Shown here one piece after another: positions 44,204 through 52,963 of a stretch of 59,584 bases of DNA. A model generated the notes under the pieces. The model saw only the letters and a list, made by a program, of their open reading frames with translations. It was not told the origin of the DNA and made no database searches. The stretch spans positions 1-59,584 of the forward strand of contig JBAPRR010000250.1 in assembly GCA_049281195.1 (NCBI GenBank), read 5' to 3'. The translations under genes and the position numbers were made by a program. Every line of letters starts with the position of its first letter. The stretch's first letter is position 1. This DNA is from JBAPRR01 sp049281195 (lineage in GTDB: Bacteria; Actinomycetota; Acidimicrobiia; Acidimicrobiales; CAVXTF01).

Positions 44204-44232
44204 TTGTACCCGCATGATCCACCCGCTAGTCT
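44204..44232 (+). promoter_or_regulatory. candidate promoter of the TetR operon
   Basis: TTGTAC (44204-44209), 17 bases, TAGTCT (44227-44232). The -10 box runs into the palindromic operator at 44232, so a bound regulator would block RNA polymerase. Matches are three of six at each box, so it is only a candidate. Confidence 0.3.
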
Positions 44233-44260
44233 TGAGCGTATGCTCAAAGCGGTCGCTCAA
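44232..44260. promoter_or_regulatory. palindromic operator candidate for the adjacent TetR regulator
   Basis: TTGAGCGTATGCTCAA (44232-44247) is a perfect inverted repeat TTGAGC/GCTCAA about a GTAT centre, and a further GCTCAA half-site follows at 44255-44260. The 16-bp length and symmetry are those of TetR-family operators. It lies 40 bases before the TetR start and 89 before the divergent membrane-protein start, so it could control both operons. Confidence 0.7.
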
Positions 44261-44286
44261 ACAGCCGGGCCCCGACGAGGCGGGTC

Positions 44287-44913
44287 ATGGTGAGATCGGG
44301 GAGCGCCACCCGGCCAGAACGGCGCTCGATCGAGACCCGCCGCGCTCTCGTCGACGCCGCCATAGATGTCCTTCGAAACGAAGGATTCGCATCTGCGACG
44401 GCAAGGACGATCGCCGCGCGTGCCGGCGTGAACCAGGGCCTGATCTTCTATCACTTCGACTCTGTGGCGAACCTGCTCGTCTGCGCACTCGACACGGTCA
44501 GCGCAACGCGCCTCGAACGTTACGAGGAAGCTCTGTGCGAAGTGACCAAGCCAAGCGAGATCGTGGAGTTGGCCGCGCGCATCTTCAGCGAAGACCTGGA
44601 CAACCGCGACGCTGCGGTGCTGGTGGAGATGGTCGCAGGATCGATCTCGACACCTGGGCTCGGAGCCGAGGTGAAGGCGCTCATGGAACCATGGACGCAG
44701 TTCGCGGCGTCCGCTCTCAGCCAGATGCTCGCCGACTCTCCACTCGCAGGTGTCCTCGAGCCGATCGAGATGGCCCACGCGATCGTGGCTCTCTATCTCG
44801 GCTTGGAGCTGCTCTCCCATCTCGATGGCGATCGCTCACAGGCGCTCGCTCTGTTCGAACGTGCTCGCAGGTTCGCGCCATTGGCGGACCTCTTCGCCGG
44901 AGGTGCCAAATGA
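44287..44913 (+). CDS. TetR/AcrR-family transcriptional regulator
   Basis: 208 aa. The N-terminal helix-turn-helix is ETRRALVDAAIDVLRNEGFA with TARTIAARAGVNQGLIFYHF, and a helical ligand domain follows. Overlaps the NmrA-like gene by four bases (ATGA). It probably represses itself and the divergent membrane protein/PPOX/LLM operon through the palindrome at 44232-44247. The ligand is not known; the redox genes around it suggest a small hydrophobic or electrophilic compound. Confidence 0.93.
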   Translation: MVRSGSATRPERRSIETRRALVDAAIDVLRNEGFASATARTIAARAGVNQGLIFYHFDSVANLLVCALDTVSATRLERYEEALCEVTKPSEIVELAARIFSEDLDNRDAAVLVEMVAGSISTPGLGAEVKALMEPWTQFAASALSQMLADSPLAGVLEPIEMAHAIVALYLGLELLSHLDGDRSQALALFERARRFAPLADLFAGGAK

Positions 44914-45851
44914 CCATGGATACAGGGCTCGACGCGGTGACCGGTGCGTTCAGCTATTCGGGAAGGGCGATCGCGGCCCGGTTGCTCGACGACGGTCGAA
45001 AAGTCAGGACCTTGACGGGTCATCCCGGGCGGGCCGCGGAGGACACGACGATCGAAACGAGGCCTTTGGCGTTCGAAGATCCCTCTGAGCTTGTCGAGTC
45101 GTTGTCGGGTACAACGACGCTCTACAACACCTATTGGGTGCGTTTTGCGCACGCCGGGATGAACCATGGCCTGGCCGTGCGCAACTCGCGGACGTTGTTC
45201 GAAGCTGCCAAACGCGCCGGAGTTCAAAAGATCGTGCACGTCTCGATCCTCAATCCATCCGAGGATTCGCCATATCCGTACTTCAGTGGCAAGGCCATGG
45301 TCGAGCGAGCCCTCAAAGAGTGCGGCATTCCGTTCGCCGTGCTCCGCCCGTCGATCCTTTTCGACGACGACGGCGTGCTCATCAACAACATGGCCTGGTT
45401 GCTTCGACACTTGCCGGTGTTCGGTGTCGGTGGGAGTGGCACATACCGGGTACGACCCACCCATGTGGAGGATCTGGCAGAGCTGGCCGTATCGGCGGCC
45501 GGCTGGGACGGCGACCGGATCGTTGACGCGGTCGGACCTGAACGGCCGATGTTCATAGATCTCGTAAAGCAGATCCGCGAAGCCGTCAGCAGCCGGGCAG
45601 TTGTCATGAAAGTGCCCGGCCCGGCGCTCATCGGCATGTCGAAAGTGTTGGGGATGATCCTCCATGACGTGCTCCTGACGCCCGAGGAGTACCACTCGAT
45701 GGCCGACGGTCTGGCCGACTCGGACGCCCCCGCCACCGGCAAGGTCCGGGTCTCCGAATGGATCGCCGAGCACAGCGAGACGTTGGGGCGCAACTACGCC
45801 AATGAGCTCGACAGGCACTTCCGAGCCGGGAAGGTCTCCGTCCGCGCCTGA
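44910..45851 (+). CDS. NmrA-like/extended SDR NAD(P)-binding protein
   Basis: 313 aa from the ATG at 44910 within the ATGA overlap. Rossmann fold with VTGAFSYSGRAIAARLLDDG (a G-x-x-S-x-S-G variant of the dinucleotide loop), IVHVSILNPSEDSPYPYFSG and KAMVERALKECG, then LRPSILFDDD. It resembles atypical SDRs such as NDUFA9- and NmrA-like proteins, which reduce quinones or sense NADP. Its coupling to the TetR gene suggests that it detoxifies the compound the regulator senses. Confidence 0.87.
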   Translation: MTMDTGLDAVTGAFSYSGRAIAARLLDDGRKVRTLTGHPGRAAEDTTIETRPLAFEDPSELVESLSGTTTLYNTYWVRFAHAGMNHGLAVRNSRTLFEAAKRAGVQKIVHVSILNPSEDSPYPYFSGKAMVERALKECGIPFAVLRPSILFDDDGVLINNMAWLLRHLPVFGVGGSGTYRVRPTHVEDLAELAVSAAGWDGDRIVDAVGPERPMFIDLVKQIREAVSSRAVVMKVPGPALIGMSKVLGMILHDVLLTPEEYHSMADGLADSDAPATGKVRVSEWIAEHSETLGRNYANELDRHFRAGKVSVRA

Positions 45852-45886
45852 CAGCGGCCCGCCCGCGCAGCTGCGAGAATCGCTCC

Positions 45887-48094
45887 GTGCGCACCCTGGT
45901 GTCGCCGGCAATACGAAAAACAGGATTGTTGGTCATCACGGCGATCGTGGTGCTCGCCTCGTGTGGGGGTGGCTCCACGACAGTCCACCATGCGGGCTTG
46001 AACAGTGCGAGCTTCGTCGTGCCCGCTCCCCACATCTGCAACGCCACACAGTGTTACAAGCCTCCATACCCTGCACAGCTGTCTGAAGGCACGGGGCCGC
46101 ACAAGGCGTACGACTGCACTTTCAACCTGAGCACCGACGCTTACACGGGCGCTTACGGAACCGCTTCGGCAATCGGATGGGAGGGGAACTATCAGGGTGT
46201 GGTGACCTGCCTCGGGGGGACCTTCTACGTACAGGACGGCATCGACAAGAACTTCGGGTTCGGCATCTACCACGGGGCGCAGACCACTTGGGCAGACGCC
46301 GATGGATATCTGCCGGCCCAGATCACGACATTTCACAAAGCAGGCGTAGAGGTGTCGATTACCGAATTCGCAGACAGGTTGACCATCGGAGCTGATGCCT
46401 ACGTCGCCGTTTACAGCCGAGTCGCCGTCTCCAACCCGACGAACAAGGCGGTAGCAGCCGATCCCGAGCCCAGTCCCGGAATGGTGCTCCTCGACACCGC
46501 CCCGAACATCGTGGGCGCGCACTCGGCGGTGACACACGACTACGTTGTGGCGGTAGACCGATTCGGCAACACGTATCCATGGCCGAGCGCTCAAGCGCTG
46601 GCGAACGCCGGGACCTTCGACTCCCACTTCGACCACATGCGGAGTTTCTGGAGCAGGCAGCTTTCAGACATTGCACAGATCGCCGTTCCGGATGGTCAGC
46701 TGGTCGACGCGTACAAAAGTGGTTTCGTATACACGGAGATTGCCCGGAGCGGAGACCAGCTCAACACCGGCGTGAACGGGTACGAGTCACAGTTCAGCCA
46801 CGACGTGATAGGCATCCTCGCCAACCTGTTCACACAAGGCGACTACGAAGATGCGGGTGACCTGCTCACAGACACCAGAAACGTGGTCGGATCGCAGGGT
46901 CAGTACGACGACGGCATCTGGACATATTCCTGGCCCTGGGCCGTCTATGTGATGAAGACCGGAAACCTCGCCTTGTTGAAGGCGAATTTCGATACCGAGG
47001 GCCCGGCCGGGCGATCTGAGGCGAGCATCGAGGACACCGCTCACGACATCGCCGCCGCGCGAACCGGACCGGGAGGGATCATCGAGGCGACAGACGACAT
47101 CGACACCGACGGCTATTGGACGGTCGATGATTTTGAAGCCTTGATGGGACTGGCCGCTTATGAGTACCTGGCAGGCAGGGTCGGAGATGAGGCACAGAAA
47201 CAATGGGCGGCAGCCGAGTACAAGTCACTTCTACAAGCAACCAACAGCACGCTCGAGACGACGATCCACCAATACGGGATCGACTATTTACCTTGCTCGA
47301 TGCTCGAACCGAACACCGAGAACAGGTGCAGCAATCCTGAAGACGCGAACTGGGCGGCCCCTTTCCAATTCGGGAAATGGGCCTGGGACGCCCAGCTGTT
47401 CGGTGCGAGCATCTACGGTCCCGGAGTTCAGCTGATCGATCCGACCTACTCATACGGGTTCGGCCGGCTGGTGGGCAAGCTGCCGGCGGATACTTTCGGA
47501 GGCTATCCCGATGACTACTTTTCGACGGCCTACAACGCCGGGTACGGAAGCTGGGGACTGGCCAGCAGCGATCACCGCGACCAAGGGATCCTGAGCTACG
47601 AGTTCATGATCGGTTACGACCAGAGCGGCCCCTACTCGTGGTGGGAGAGCTCGTCGGGACCCTCTACCGGCACACCGTGGATCGGAACGCATCCCACCGC
47701 GGGTCAAGGATCGAGCCCTCATGCGTGGGGGATCTCAGAAGCGAACAAGGTCTTGCTCGATTCCCTCGTGGCTCAGGAGTCAGATGGCGATGTGATCGTC
47801 GGCCGGGGAATACCGTCACAGTGGTTGTCCAAGGGCACCGCGCAGATGTCGGTCACCGGCTTCCCCACCCTCGACGGTGAACGTATCGACCTGACCATCT
47901 CGACGACCGGAGCCTCGGTGTCGCTTCACCTGAGCGGTAACCCGGCGCCTGGAAACGTCCTCTTCGAGTTGCCTTCGTTTGTCGGCAACATTCTGAGCAC
48001 CTCGGCCGGAAGAATCGACGAATCATCGGGCACAGTCACCATCGGGCCGTCGGTAAGGAGCGTCACGGTCGAACTCCGCAGGCCTGTGAGCTGA
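45887..48094 (+). CDS. large lipoprotein, possible (alpha/alpha)6-barrel glycosidase
   Basis: 735 aa from a GTG at 45887. Lipobox LASC (Cys 26). A beta-rich N-terminal domain to about residue 220 is followed by a helical part with repeated W/Y/D-rich segments (QYDDGIWTYSWPWAVYVMKT, DIDTDGYWTVDDFEALMGL, FGKWAWDAQLFGASIYG, YGSWGLASSDHRDQGILSY) and a C-terminal beta-sandwich (LTISTTGASVSLHLS). This order resembles six-hairpin glycoside hydrolases (GH15/GH65/GH94-like). Acidic residues in the helical part could be catalytic. I cannot assign a GH family. Confidence 0.65.
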   Translation: MRTLVSPAIRKTGLLVITAIVVLASCGGGSTTVHHAGLNSASFVVPAPHICNATQCYKPPYPAQLSEGTGPHKAYDCTFNLSTDAYTGAYGTASAIGWEGNYQGVVTCLGGTFYVQDGIDKNFGFGIYHGAQTTWADADGYLPAQITTFHKAGVEVSITEFADRLTIGADAYVAVYSRVAVSNPTNKAVAADPEPSPGMVLLDTAPNIVGAHSAVTHDYVVAVDRFGNTYPWPSAQALANAGTFDSHFDHMRSFWSRQLSDIAQIAVPDGQLVDAYKSGFVYTEIARSGDQLNTGVNGYESQFSHDVIGILANLFTQGDYEDAGDLLTDTRNVVGSQGQYDDGIWTYSWPWAVYVMKTGNLALLKANFDTEGPAGRSEASIEDTAHDIAAARTGPGGIIEATDDIDTDGYWTVDDFEALMGLAAYEYLAGRVGDEAQKQWAAAEYKSLLQATNSTLETTIHQYGIDYLPCSMLEPNTENRCSNPEDANWAAPFQFGKWAWDAQLFGASIYGPGVQLIDPTYSYGFGRLVGKLPADTFGGYPDDYFSTAYNAGYGSWGLASSDHRDQGILSYEFMIGYDQSGPYSWWESSSGPSTGTPWIGTHPTAGQGSSPHAWGISEANKVLLDSLVAQESDGDVIVGRGIPSQWLSKGTAQMSVTGFPTLDGERIDLTISTTGASVSLHLSGNPAPGNVLFELPSFVGNILSTSAGRIDESSGTVTIGPSVRSVTVELRRPVS

Positions 48095-48128
48095 GCTAGG
48101 CGATCGGCTGACAGGTAAGTTCGACACG

Positions 48129-49112
48129 ATGCCGACAGAAGTACGGCCAGTTGCCGAACCCACTGTGGACGACGTCATGCGCGCCGCAGAAATCGTCTCG
48201 AGGTACCTGTCACCCACACCCTTGATCGCGAGTTCGGCTTTCGGCGACGGAGTCCGCCTGAAGCTCGAGTCCCTGCAACCGACCGGGTCGTTCAAGGTGC
48301 GCGGAGGCCTCGCCGCTCTCGCCAATGCGATGGCCGAGGATCCGAACGCGGAGGTCGTGACCGCGTCAGCGGGAAACCACGGGCTCGGTGTGGCCTTCGC
48401 CGCCCAGCTCCTCGGCGTGAAGGCCACCGTCGTCATCCCCGTCACCGCGTCCATTACCAAGCGCCTCAGGCTCCAACGATTCACAGAAGACGGAATCGAC
48501 CTCGTCCTGCACGGGAGCAACTACGACGAAGCAGAGGAATTCGCCCTCGAACTCGCGGGTCGCGGAGCCCGTTTCGTCTCGGCATACAACGACCCCCACG
48601 TGATCGCAGGCCAGGCGACGATCGGCCTCGAGGTCTTCGATCAGGCCCCCGAAACTGCGTCGTTCCTGGTTCCCGTCGGTGGCGGCGGGCTCCTTTCAGG
48701 GATCGCCCTTGCTGCAAGCGGGAAACATGGGGTCGAAGTGATCGGAGTGGAAGCGGCCCGATCGCCTGCGGTGAGCACCTCGGTACGCGCCGGCAAAGCG
48801 GTCGAGATCCCCGACGAACAGACGATCGCAGACGGGTTGGCAGGAAATGTCGAGAAGGGCTCGGTGACCATCCCCATCATCACAAGGCTCGTGGCAGGCT
48901 TCCTCCCGGTGGAAGAAAGCGCTATCCGCCGGTCGATCCATCAGATGGCTTCGGAGGAGGGAGTGGTCGCAGAACCCTCCGGCGCAGTCGCCTACGCCGC
49001 AGTCGAGATGCGGCCGGTGCCAGAACCGGGTGCTTCACCGACGGTCGTGGTGGTCAGCGGGCGTAACGTACCGGCCGGCGTTCTGGCCCAGTATCTGATC
49101 CGGGAGCCATGA
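48129..49112 (+). CDS. threonine/serine dehydratase-like PLP enzyme
   Basis: 327 aa, catabolic length. The Schiff-base Lys is in PTGSFKVRGG, the phosphate loop is GGGGLLSGIALAA, and TASAGNHGLGVAFAAQLLG completes the family pattern of threonine/serine ammonia-lyases and serine racemases (fold type II). It lacks the ACT-like regulatory domain of biosynthetic IlvA. Seven bases before the hydrolase gene, likely one transcript. Threonine deaminase versus serine racemase cannot be told apart here. Confidence 0.88.
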   Translation: MPTEVRPVAEPTVDDVMRAAEIVSRYLSPTPLIASSAFGDGVRLKLESLQPTGSFKVRGGLAALANAMAEDPNAEVVTASAGNHGLGVAFAAQLLGVKATVVIPVTASITKRLRLQRFTEDGIDLVLHGSNYDEAEEFALELAGRGARFVSAYNDPHVIAGQATIGLEVFDQAPETASFLVPVGGGGLLSGIALAASGKHGVEVIGVEAARSPAVSTSVRAGKAVEIPDEQTIADGLAGNVEKGSVTIPIITRLVAGFLPVEESAIRRSIHQMASEEGVVAEPSGAVAYAAVEMRPVPEPGASPTVVVVSGRNVPAGVLAQYLIREP

Positions 49113-49119
49113 TTCCGGA

Positions 49120-49947
49120 GTGCCCGAATTACATCTCGACGAAGTAACCATCGCATACGACACTTTCGGCCCCGAGACAGGTGAGCCGGTCGTTCTCATC
49201 GCCGGGCTGAGCCAGCCTGCCGGCGCCTGGCAACTCGGCACGGTGCCTGCTCTGGTCGACCTCGGCTTTCATGTGGTCACCTTCGACAACCGGGGGGTGG
49301 AGCCGTCGTCGTCTCCCCCGGCCCCGTACTCGATAGACCAGATGGTCGGAGACACCATCGGATTGATGGACCATCTCGGGCTCGAAAAGGTGAGCCTGGT
49401 GGGATACTCGATGGGCGGATGGATCGCGGAGACCCTGGCGTTCAGATTCCCGGGAAGGGTGAGTGCCGCGGTGTTCATCGGGAGCCTGAACGAGGGAACC
49501 TCATGGGAGGTCGCGGTCACGACGGTGGAGCGTGACCTTGCCAAACTCGATCCGGAGTTGCCCGCGCTATTTGCTGCAGTGGAGACGATGCGGTACCTAC
49601 CGAATTCGGAACTGCAGAAGGACTCGGTGGTCAACGATTGGCTGGCGCTGATCAGCAACCTCGATCCTTGGAGCAATCCCGGAAAGCTCGGTCAATACGA
49701 AGCGGCCCTGGCGTGGTCGACCGACAAGGAGCGGACGAAACGCTGGCCCTCAATGGCGGTCCCATGTCTGGCGCTCTCTTTCGAGCACGACATCGACTCG
49801 CCGCCTGCTCGAGCCCACGAAGCGTCTCTTCAGATCCCGGGATGCAAGTTCATCGAGATCGCCGGCGCCAGCCATCTCGGAGTATTCACACACTCCGACC
49901 AAGTCGGTGCAGTCGTGAGCGGATTTATCGCCGGAGCGGTCAGGTAG
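49120..49947 (+). CDS. alpha/beta hydrolase
   Basis: 275 aa from a GTG at 49120. FDNRGVEPSSSPPAPYSIDQ is the oxyanion and cap region, GYSMGGWIAETLA the nucleophile elbow, DIDSPPARAHE the likely acid and GASHLGVF the His. The family covers esterases, lactonases and haloperoxidase-like enzymes; the substrate is unknown. Its last eight bases overlap the convergent S9 peptidase gene. Confidence 0.88.
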   Translation: MPELHLDEVTIAYDTFGPETGEPVVLIAGLSQPAGAWQLGTVPALVDLGFHVVTFDNRGVEPSSSPPAPYSIDQMVGDTIGLMDHLGLEKVSLVGYSMGGWIAETLAFRFPGRVSAAVFIGSLNEGTSWEVAVTTVERDLAKLDPELPALFAAVETMRYLPNSELQKDSVVNDWLALISNLDPWSNPGKLGQYEAALAWSTDKERTKRWPSMAVPCLALSFEHDIDSPPARAHEASLQIPGCKFIEIAGASHLGVFTHSDQVGAVVSGFIAGAVR

Positions 49948-51973
49948 AACCGAGCTGGCGCTTGAACCAGTCGATCACTATCTCGGCGCGCGAGATCCGG
50001 TGCTTCGGAGCTCCTGACCGGGTGAGCTCATGGCTCTCGCCGGTGAAGCGCACGAATTCCGGCTCCCGTCCCAAAAGGCGCAACGATGCGAACAACTCGT
50101 CGGCCTGTGAGATGGGACAGCGCAGGTCGTCCTCGGAGTGAAGGATCATCAGCGGTGTAGTCATCTCTTTCACGTACGTGATCGGAGACTGACGCAAGTA
50201 GGCACCGGGATCGTCCACGTGCGACTTACCGACGTAGACGCGGAATGCAGTCGCAGCGTCGGAGTTGAACTCGAGGGTGAGCAGGTTGTTGCAGGCTCGT
50301 TCTGAAAGTGCAGCCTTAAAGCGCTTTGTGTGCCCGATGGCCCACGAGGTCATGTAGCCGCCGTAAGAGCCGCCCATGATGCCGATGTTGTCGGGGTCCA
50401 CCCAGCCGAACTTTTTGCTTCCGTCGTCCACGCAGGCCATCACGTCTTCGAAGTCCACCCCTCCCCAACCCGATCCGGCGTCATGGTCCCATTCGGGCCA
50501 GCGGATCGCGCGGCCCCAGGCCTCCGAATAACCGGAACCACCCCTGGGGTTGCAGTAAAGGACGCCGAAGCCTGCACCCGCCCACATCTGAAACTCGTCG
50601 AAGAACTTGTTCCCGTATGAGGTGAACGGTCCGCCGTGAACATTGAGAAGCGTCGGATAGCGCTTACCCGCAACGGCGTCGATCGGTGCGACCGCCCAAC
50701 AAGGCACCTCGGTCCCATCGGCCGAGCGAGCCATGAATGCCTCCGGTACCCCGATCTTCACCTTCTTTGCGAGTGGACCTGTCAGGTTAGTGAGGGGGCG
50801 TTCGTCGTGAACCTGTCCCACGATCCCCGTCGAGACGTCGATCGAGATGAGCTCGGGCAACGTCACCGGGTCGCTGGAAATCATGGCCAAGGTTCCGCCC
50901 GCGAGGTCCCATCCGCTTATCCAGCGGCTTCCTCCGACAACCAGCTCCGGCTTGCCGTCGCCTTCCGCCTTGACGGCATAGACGTGGATATTGCCCTCGG
51001 TCTCCACACTGCAGAGGAGATATTCGCCGCACCAGAAGGGAGCGTGCGCGGAGCCGTAACCGAAGCAGTTGCGATCCAGATCACCGGTCAGCTCGATGTG
51101 CTTGCCGCTAGCCAGATCTATGACACCCATCTGCATGTTGCGGGGCTGGTCGGCCGGGGTGGGACTTCCGAGGTAGGCGATCCTCGTCCCATCGGGCGAG
51201 AACGAAGGCATGAAGTACTCGGCATCCTGTCCGGTGATCCTCTTCGGATCGTCGCCTCCGTCGATTCCGATGGTCCACAGGTCGAGAATGAAGTCGAGGT
51301 CCCACGTGTCGTGGCGGGCAGAGCTGAACGCCAGCATGGACGAATCGGGAGACCAGGCGATCCCCTCGGCCTGGTAAGGGCCAGGAGTGAGAACCTTGGG
51401 CGAGGTCGATCCATCGGCCGGGACCACCATCACCCTTTGGGGACGGTCGAAAACCCAACCCTCGGAGTCGAGCCGCGAGAAGAAGTGGGTGATCCGCCGT
51501 GCCGGGATGTCTTTACCTTTTCGCTCCTCGCCCGGCTTGCCGTAGGTGTCGGGGTCGGGGTCGCGGGCTACGAACGCGAGGTTCGCCCCGTCCGGGGACC
51601 ATTCGATTTCAGAGATCGCGGCGGGCCAATTCGCGACCACGACACGCTCCCCTCCCCGGGCAACGGGTAGGACGGCGATCTCGCCGGAACCGTCCTCCTT
51701 GGTCACCGCGAAGGCGAGCCATTGACCGTCGGGAGACCATCGGGGCATCCGGTCGGTTGTTCCGGAGGTGAATGGTCGGGCCCGATCGGATCCATCCGCG
51801 GCGGCAAGCCAGATCCGGCTGCGATATTTGTTCTGAACCGTGTCAACGTTGACCACGCAGAATGCGATCGTCGAACCGTCCGGAGAGACCCTGGGATCGA
51901 CTGCCTGAGACAGATCCCCGATGTTCTCGGGCTTCATTCCTGTCATCTCGCGCTTACCGTTCTCGCTCACCAT
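49940..51973 (-). CDS. S9-family peptidase (prolyl oligopeptidase/acylaminoacyl-peptidase type)
   Basis: 677 aa without a signal peptide. An N-terminal beta-propeller with WSPDG repeats (RWSPDGQWLAFAV, EWSPDGANLAFVA and SFSPDGTRIAYLG) gates a C-terminal hydrolase domain whose triad fits Ser at about 535 (GGSYGG), Asp at about 615 (HSEDD) and His at about 648 (GESHELT). It trims peptides in the cytosol, for example those brought in by the peptide importer nearby. Forty-nine bases downstream of the hydroxyacyl-CoA dehydrogenase gene. Confidence 0.92.
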   Translation of the reverse strand: MVSENGKREMTGMKPENIGDLSQAVDPRVSPDGSTIAFCVVNVDTVQNKYRSRIWLAAADGSDRARPFTSGTTDRMPRWSPDGQWLAFAVTKEDGSGEIAVLPVARGGERVVVANWPAAISEIEWSPDGANLAFVARDPDPDTYGKPGEERKGKDIPARRITHFFSRLDSEGWVFDRPQRVMVVPADGSTSPKVLTPGPYQAEGIAWSPDSSMLAFSSARHDTWDLDFILDLWTIGIDGGDDPKRITGQDAEYFMPSFSPDGTRIAYLGSPTPADQPRNMQMGVIDLASGKHIELTGDLDRNCFGYGSAHAPFWCGEYLLCSVETEGNIHVYAVKAEGDGKPELVVGGSRWISGWDLAGGTLAMISSDPVTLPELISIDVSTGIVGQVHDERPLTNLTGPLAKKVKIGVPEAFMARSADGTEVPCWAVAPIDAVAGKRYPTLLNVHGGPFTSYGNKFFDEFQMWAGAGFGVLYCNPRGGSGYSEAWGRAIRWPEWDHDAGSGWGGVDFEDVMACVDDGSKKFGWVDPDNIGIMGGSYGGYMTSWAIGHTKRFKAALSERACNNLLTLEFNSDAATAFRVYVGKSHVDDPGAYLRQSPITYVKEMTTPLMILHSEDDLRCPISQADELFASLRLLGREPEFVRFTGESHELTRSGAPKHRISRAEIVIDWFKRQLGST

Positions 51974-52022
51974 GGCTCGACTCCTGCTCCGTCAACGAAT
52001 GATCAGGACCGTTCGGACGCTA

Positions 52023-52901
52023 TCAACGGTCCCCGTAGTTATAGAACCCTCTACCCGTTTTGCGCCCGAGCAGACCAGCTTCGACCATTCGGGCAAGCAA
52101 AGGAGGTGGCGCATACAGCTGCTCCTTGAACTCCTGGTACAGCGAGTCTGCAACCGCCATCGTGGTGTCCAGACCGATCAGGTCGCTGAGCGCGAGGGGC
52201 CCCATCGGATGGGCGCAACCCTTCACCATCCCGTTGTCTATGTCGTCTGCCGTCGCGAATCCGGACTCGAACATCCGGATCGCCGACAGCAGGTACGGAA
52301 TCAATAGCGCGTTGACGATGAATCCCGCCCGGTCCTTGGAGCGAATGACGGTCTTTCCGAGCACACCTGAAGCAAAGTCGGAAGCCAGATCGGCGGTCTG
52401 CTCGCTCGTCATGAGTGAGGTCACGACCTCGACAAGGGGAAGGACCGGGACCGGATTGAAGAAGTGGATCCCGACGACCGATGCGGGACGGTTGGTTGCC
52501 ATCGCCAGCTTCATGATCGGTATGGACGAAGTATTGGAAGCCAGAACCGCTTCTGGATCGTCAACGACCTTGCCGAGCCGCTCGAACACGACAAGCTTGT
52601 CGGGCTCGGACTCGATCACAGCTTCGATGACGAGCTGGCGATCACTCAGAGATTCGTAATCGGTCGAGTAGACGATGCGGTCAATCGCCGCCAGCCCGGC
52701 GTCTTCGTCGAGTTTCTGAGAGCTGATAGCCCTCTTTAGGGATGACTCGACCCGTTTGCGCCCGGATGCCAAGGCGGCCTCGTCGACCTCGACGGCTGTC
52801 ACGTCGAGGTGCGCCCTGGCACACACCTCCACGATGCCCGAGCCCATGAGCCCGCAACCGACCACTCCCACACGCTGGATTTCCTTTGCTTCGGTCATCA
52901 C
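52023..52901 (-). CDS. 3-hydroxyacyl-CoA (3-hydroxybutyryl-CoA) dehydrogenase
   Basis: 292 aa. The NAD-binding motif is VGVVGCGLMGSGI, with the DRIVYSTDY, LASNTSSIPIMKLA and GIHFFNPVPVLPLVEVV segments. The C-terminal domain has the GFIVNALLIPYLLSAIRMF and GCAHPMGPLALSDLIGLDTT signatures. Single-domain length, as in hbd/FadB2 proteins of fatty-acid or butanoate metabolism. The start is GTG 52901 or ATG 52898. Partner genes of beta-oxidation are not in view. Confidence 0.92.
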   Translation of the reverse strand: MMTEAKEIQRVGVVGCGLMGSGIVEVCARAHLDVTAVEVDEAALASGRKRVESSLKRAISSQKLDEDAGLAAIDRIVYSTDYESLSDRQLVIEAVIESEPDKLVVFERLGKVVDDPEAVLASNTSSIPIMKLAMATNRPASVVGIHFFNPVPVLPLVEVVTSLMTSEQTADLASDFASGVLGKTVIRSKDRAGFIVNALLIPYLLSAIRMFESGFATADDIDNGMVKGCAHPMGPLALSDLIGLDTTMAVADSLYQEFKEQLYAPPPLLARMVEAGLLGRKTGRGFYNYGDR

Positions 52902-52930
52902 TGACCCATGTTAGAGACAGTCGAGGGAGA

Positions 52931-52944
52931 GGCCGGTTGCGGCC
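52931..52944. terminator. short GC hairpin between the neocarzinostatin-like and dehydrogenase genes
   Basis: GGCCG-GTTG-CGGCC (52931-52944) gives a 5-bp stem with a 4-base loop, 20 bases after the lipoprotein stop on the minus strand. It may terminate the ABC operon, but no U-run follows. Confidence 0.3.
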
Positions 52945-52963
52945 CATTTACGCTATTTGCCTG

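Noticed and set aside
44793..45911. 372-codon open frame antisense to the NmrA-like gene
   Set aside because: Shadow of a well-supported gene coupled to TetR.
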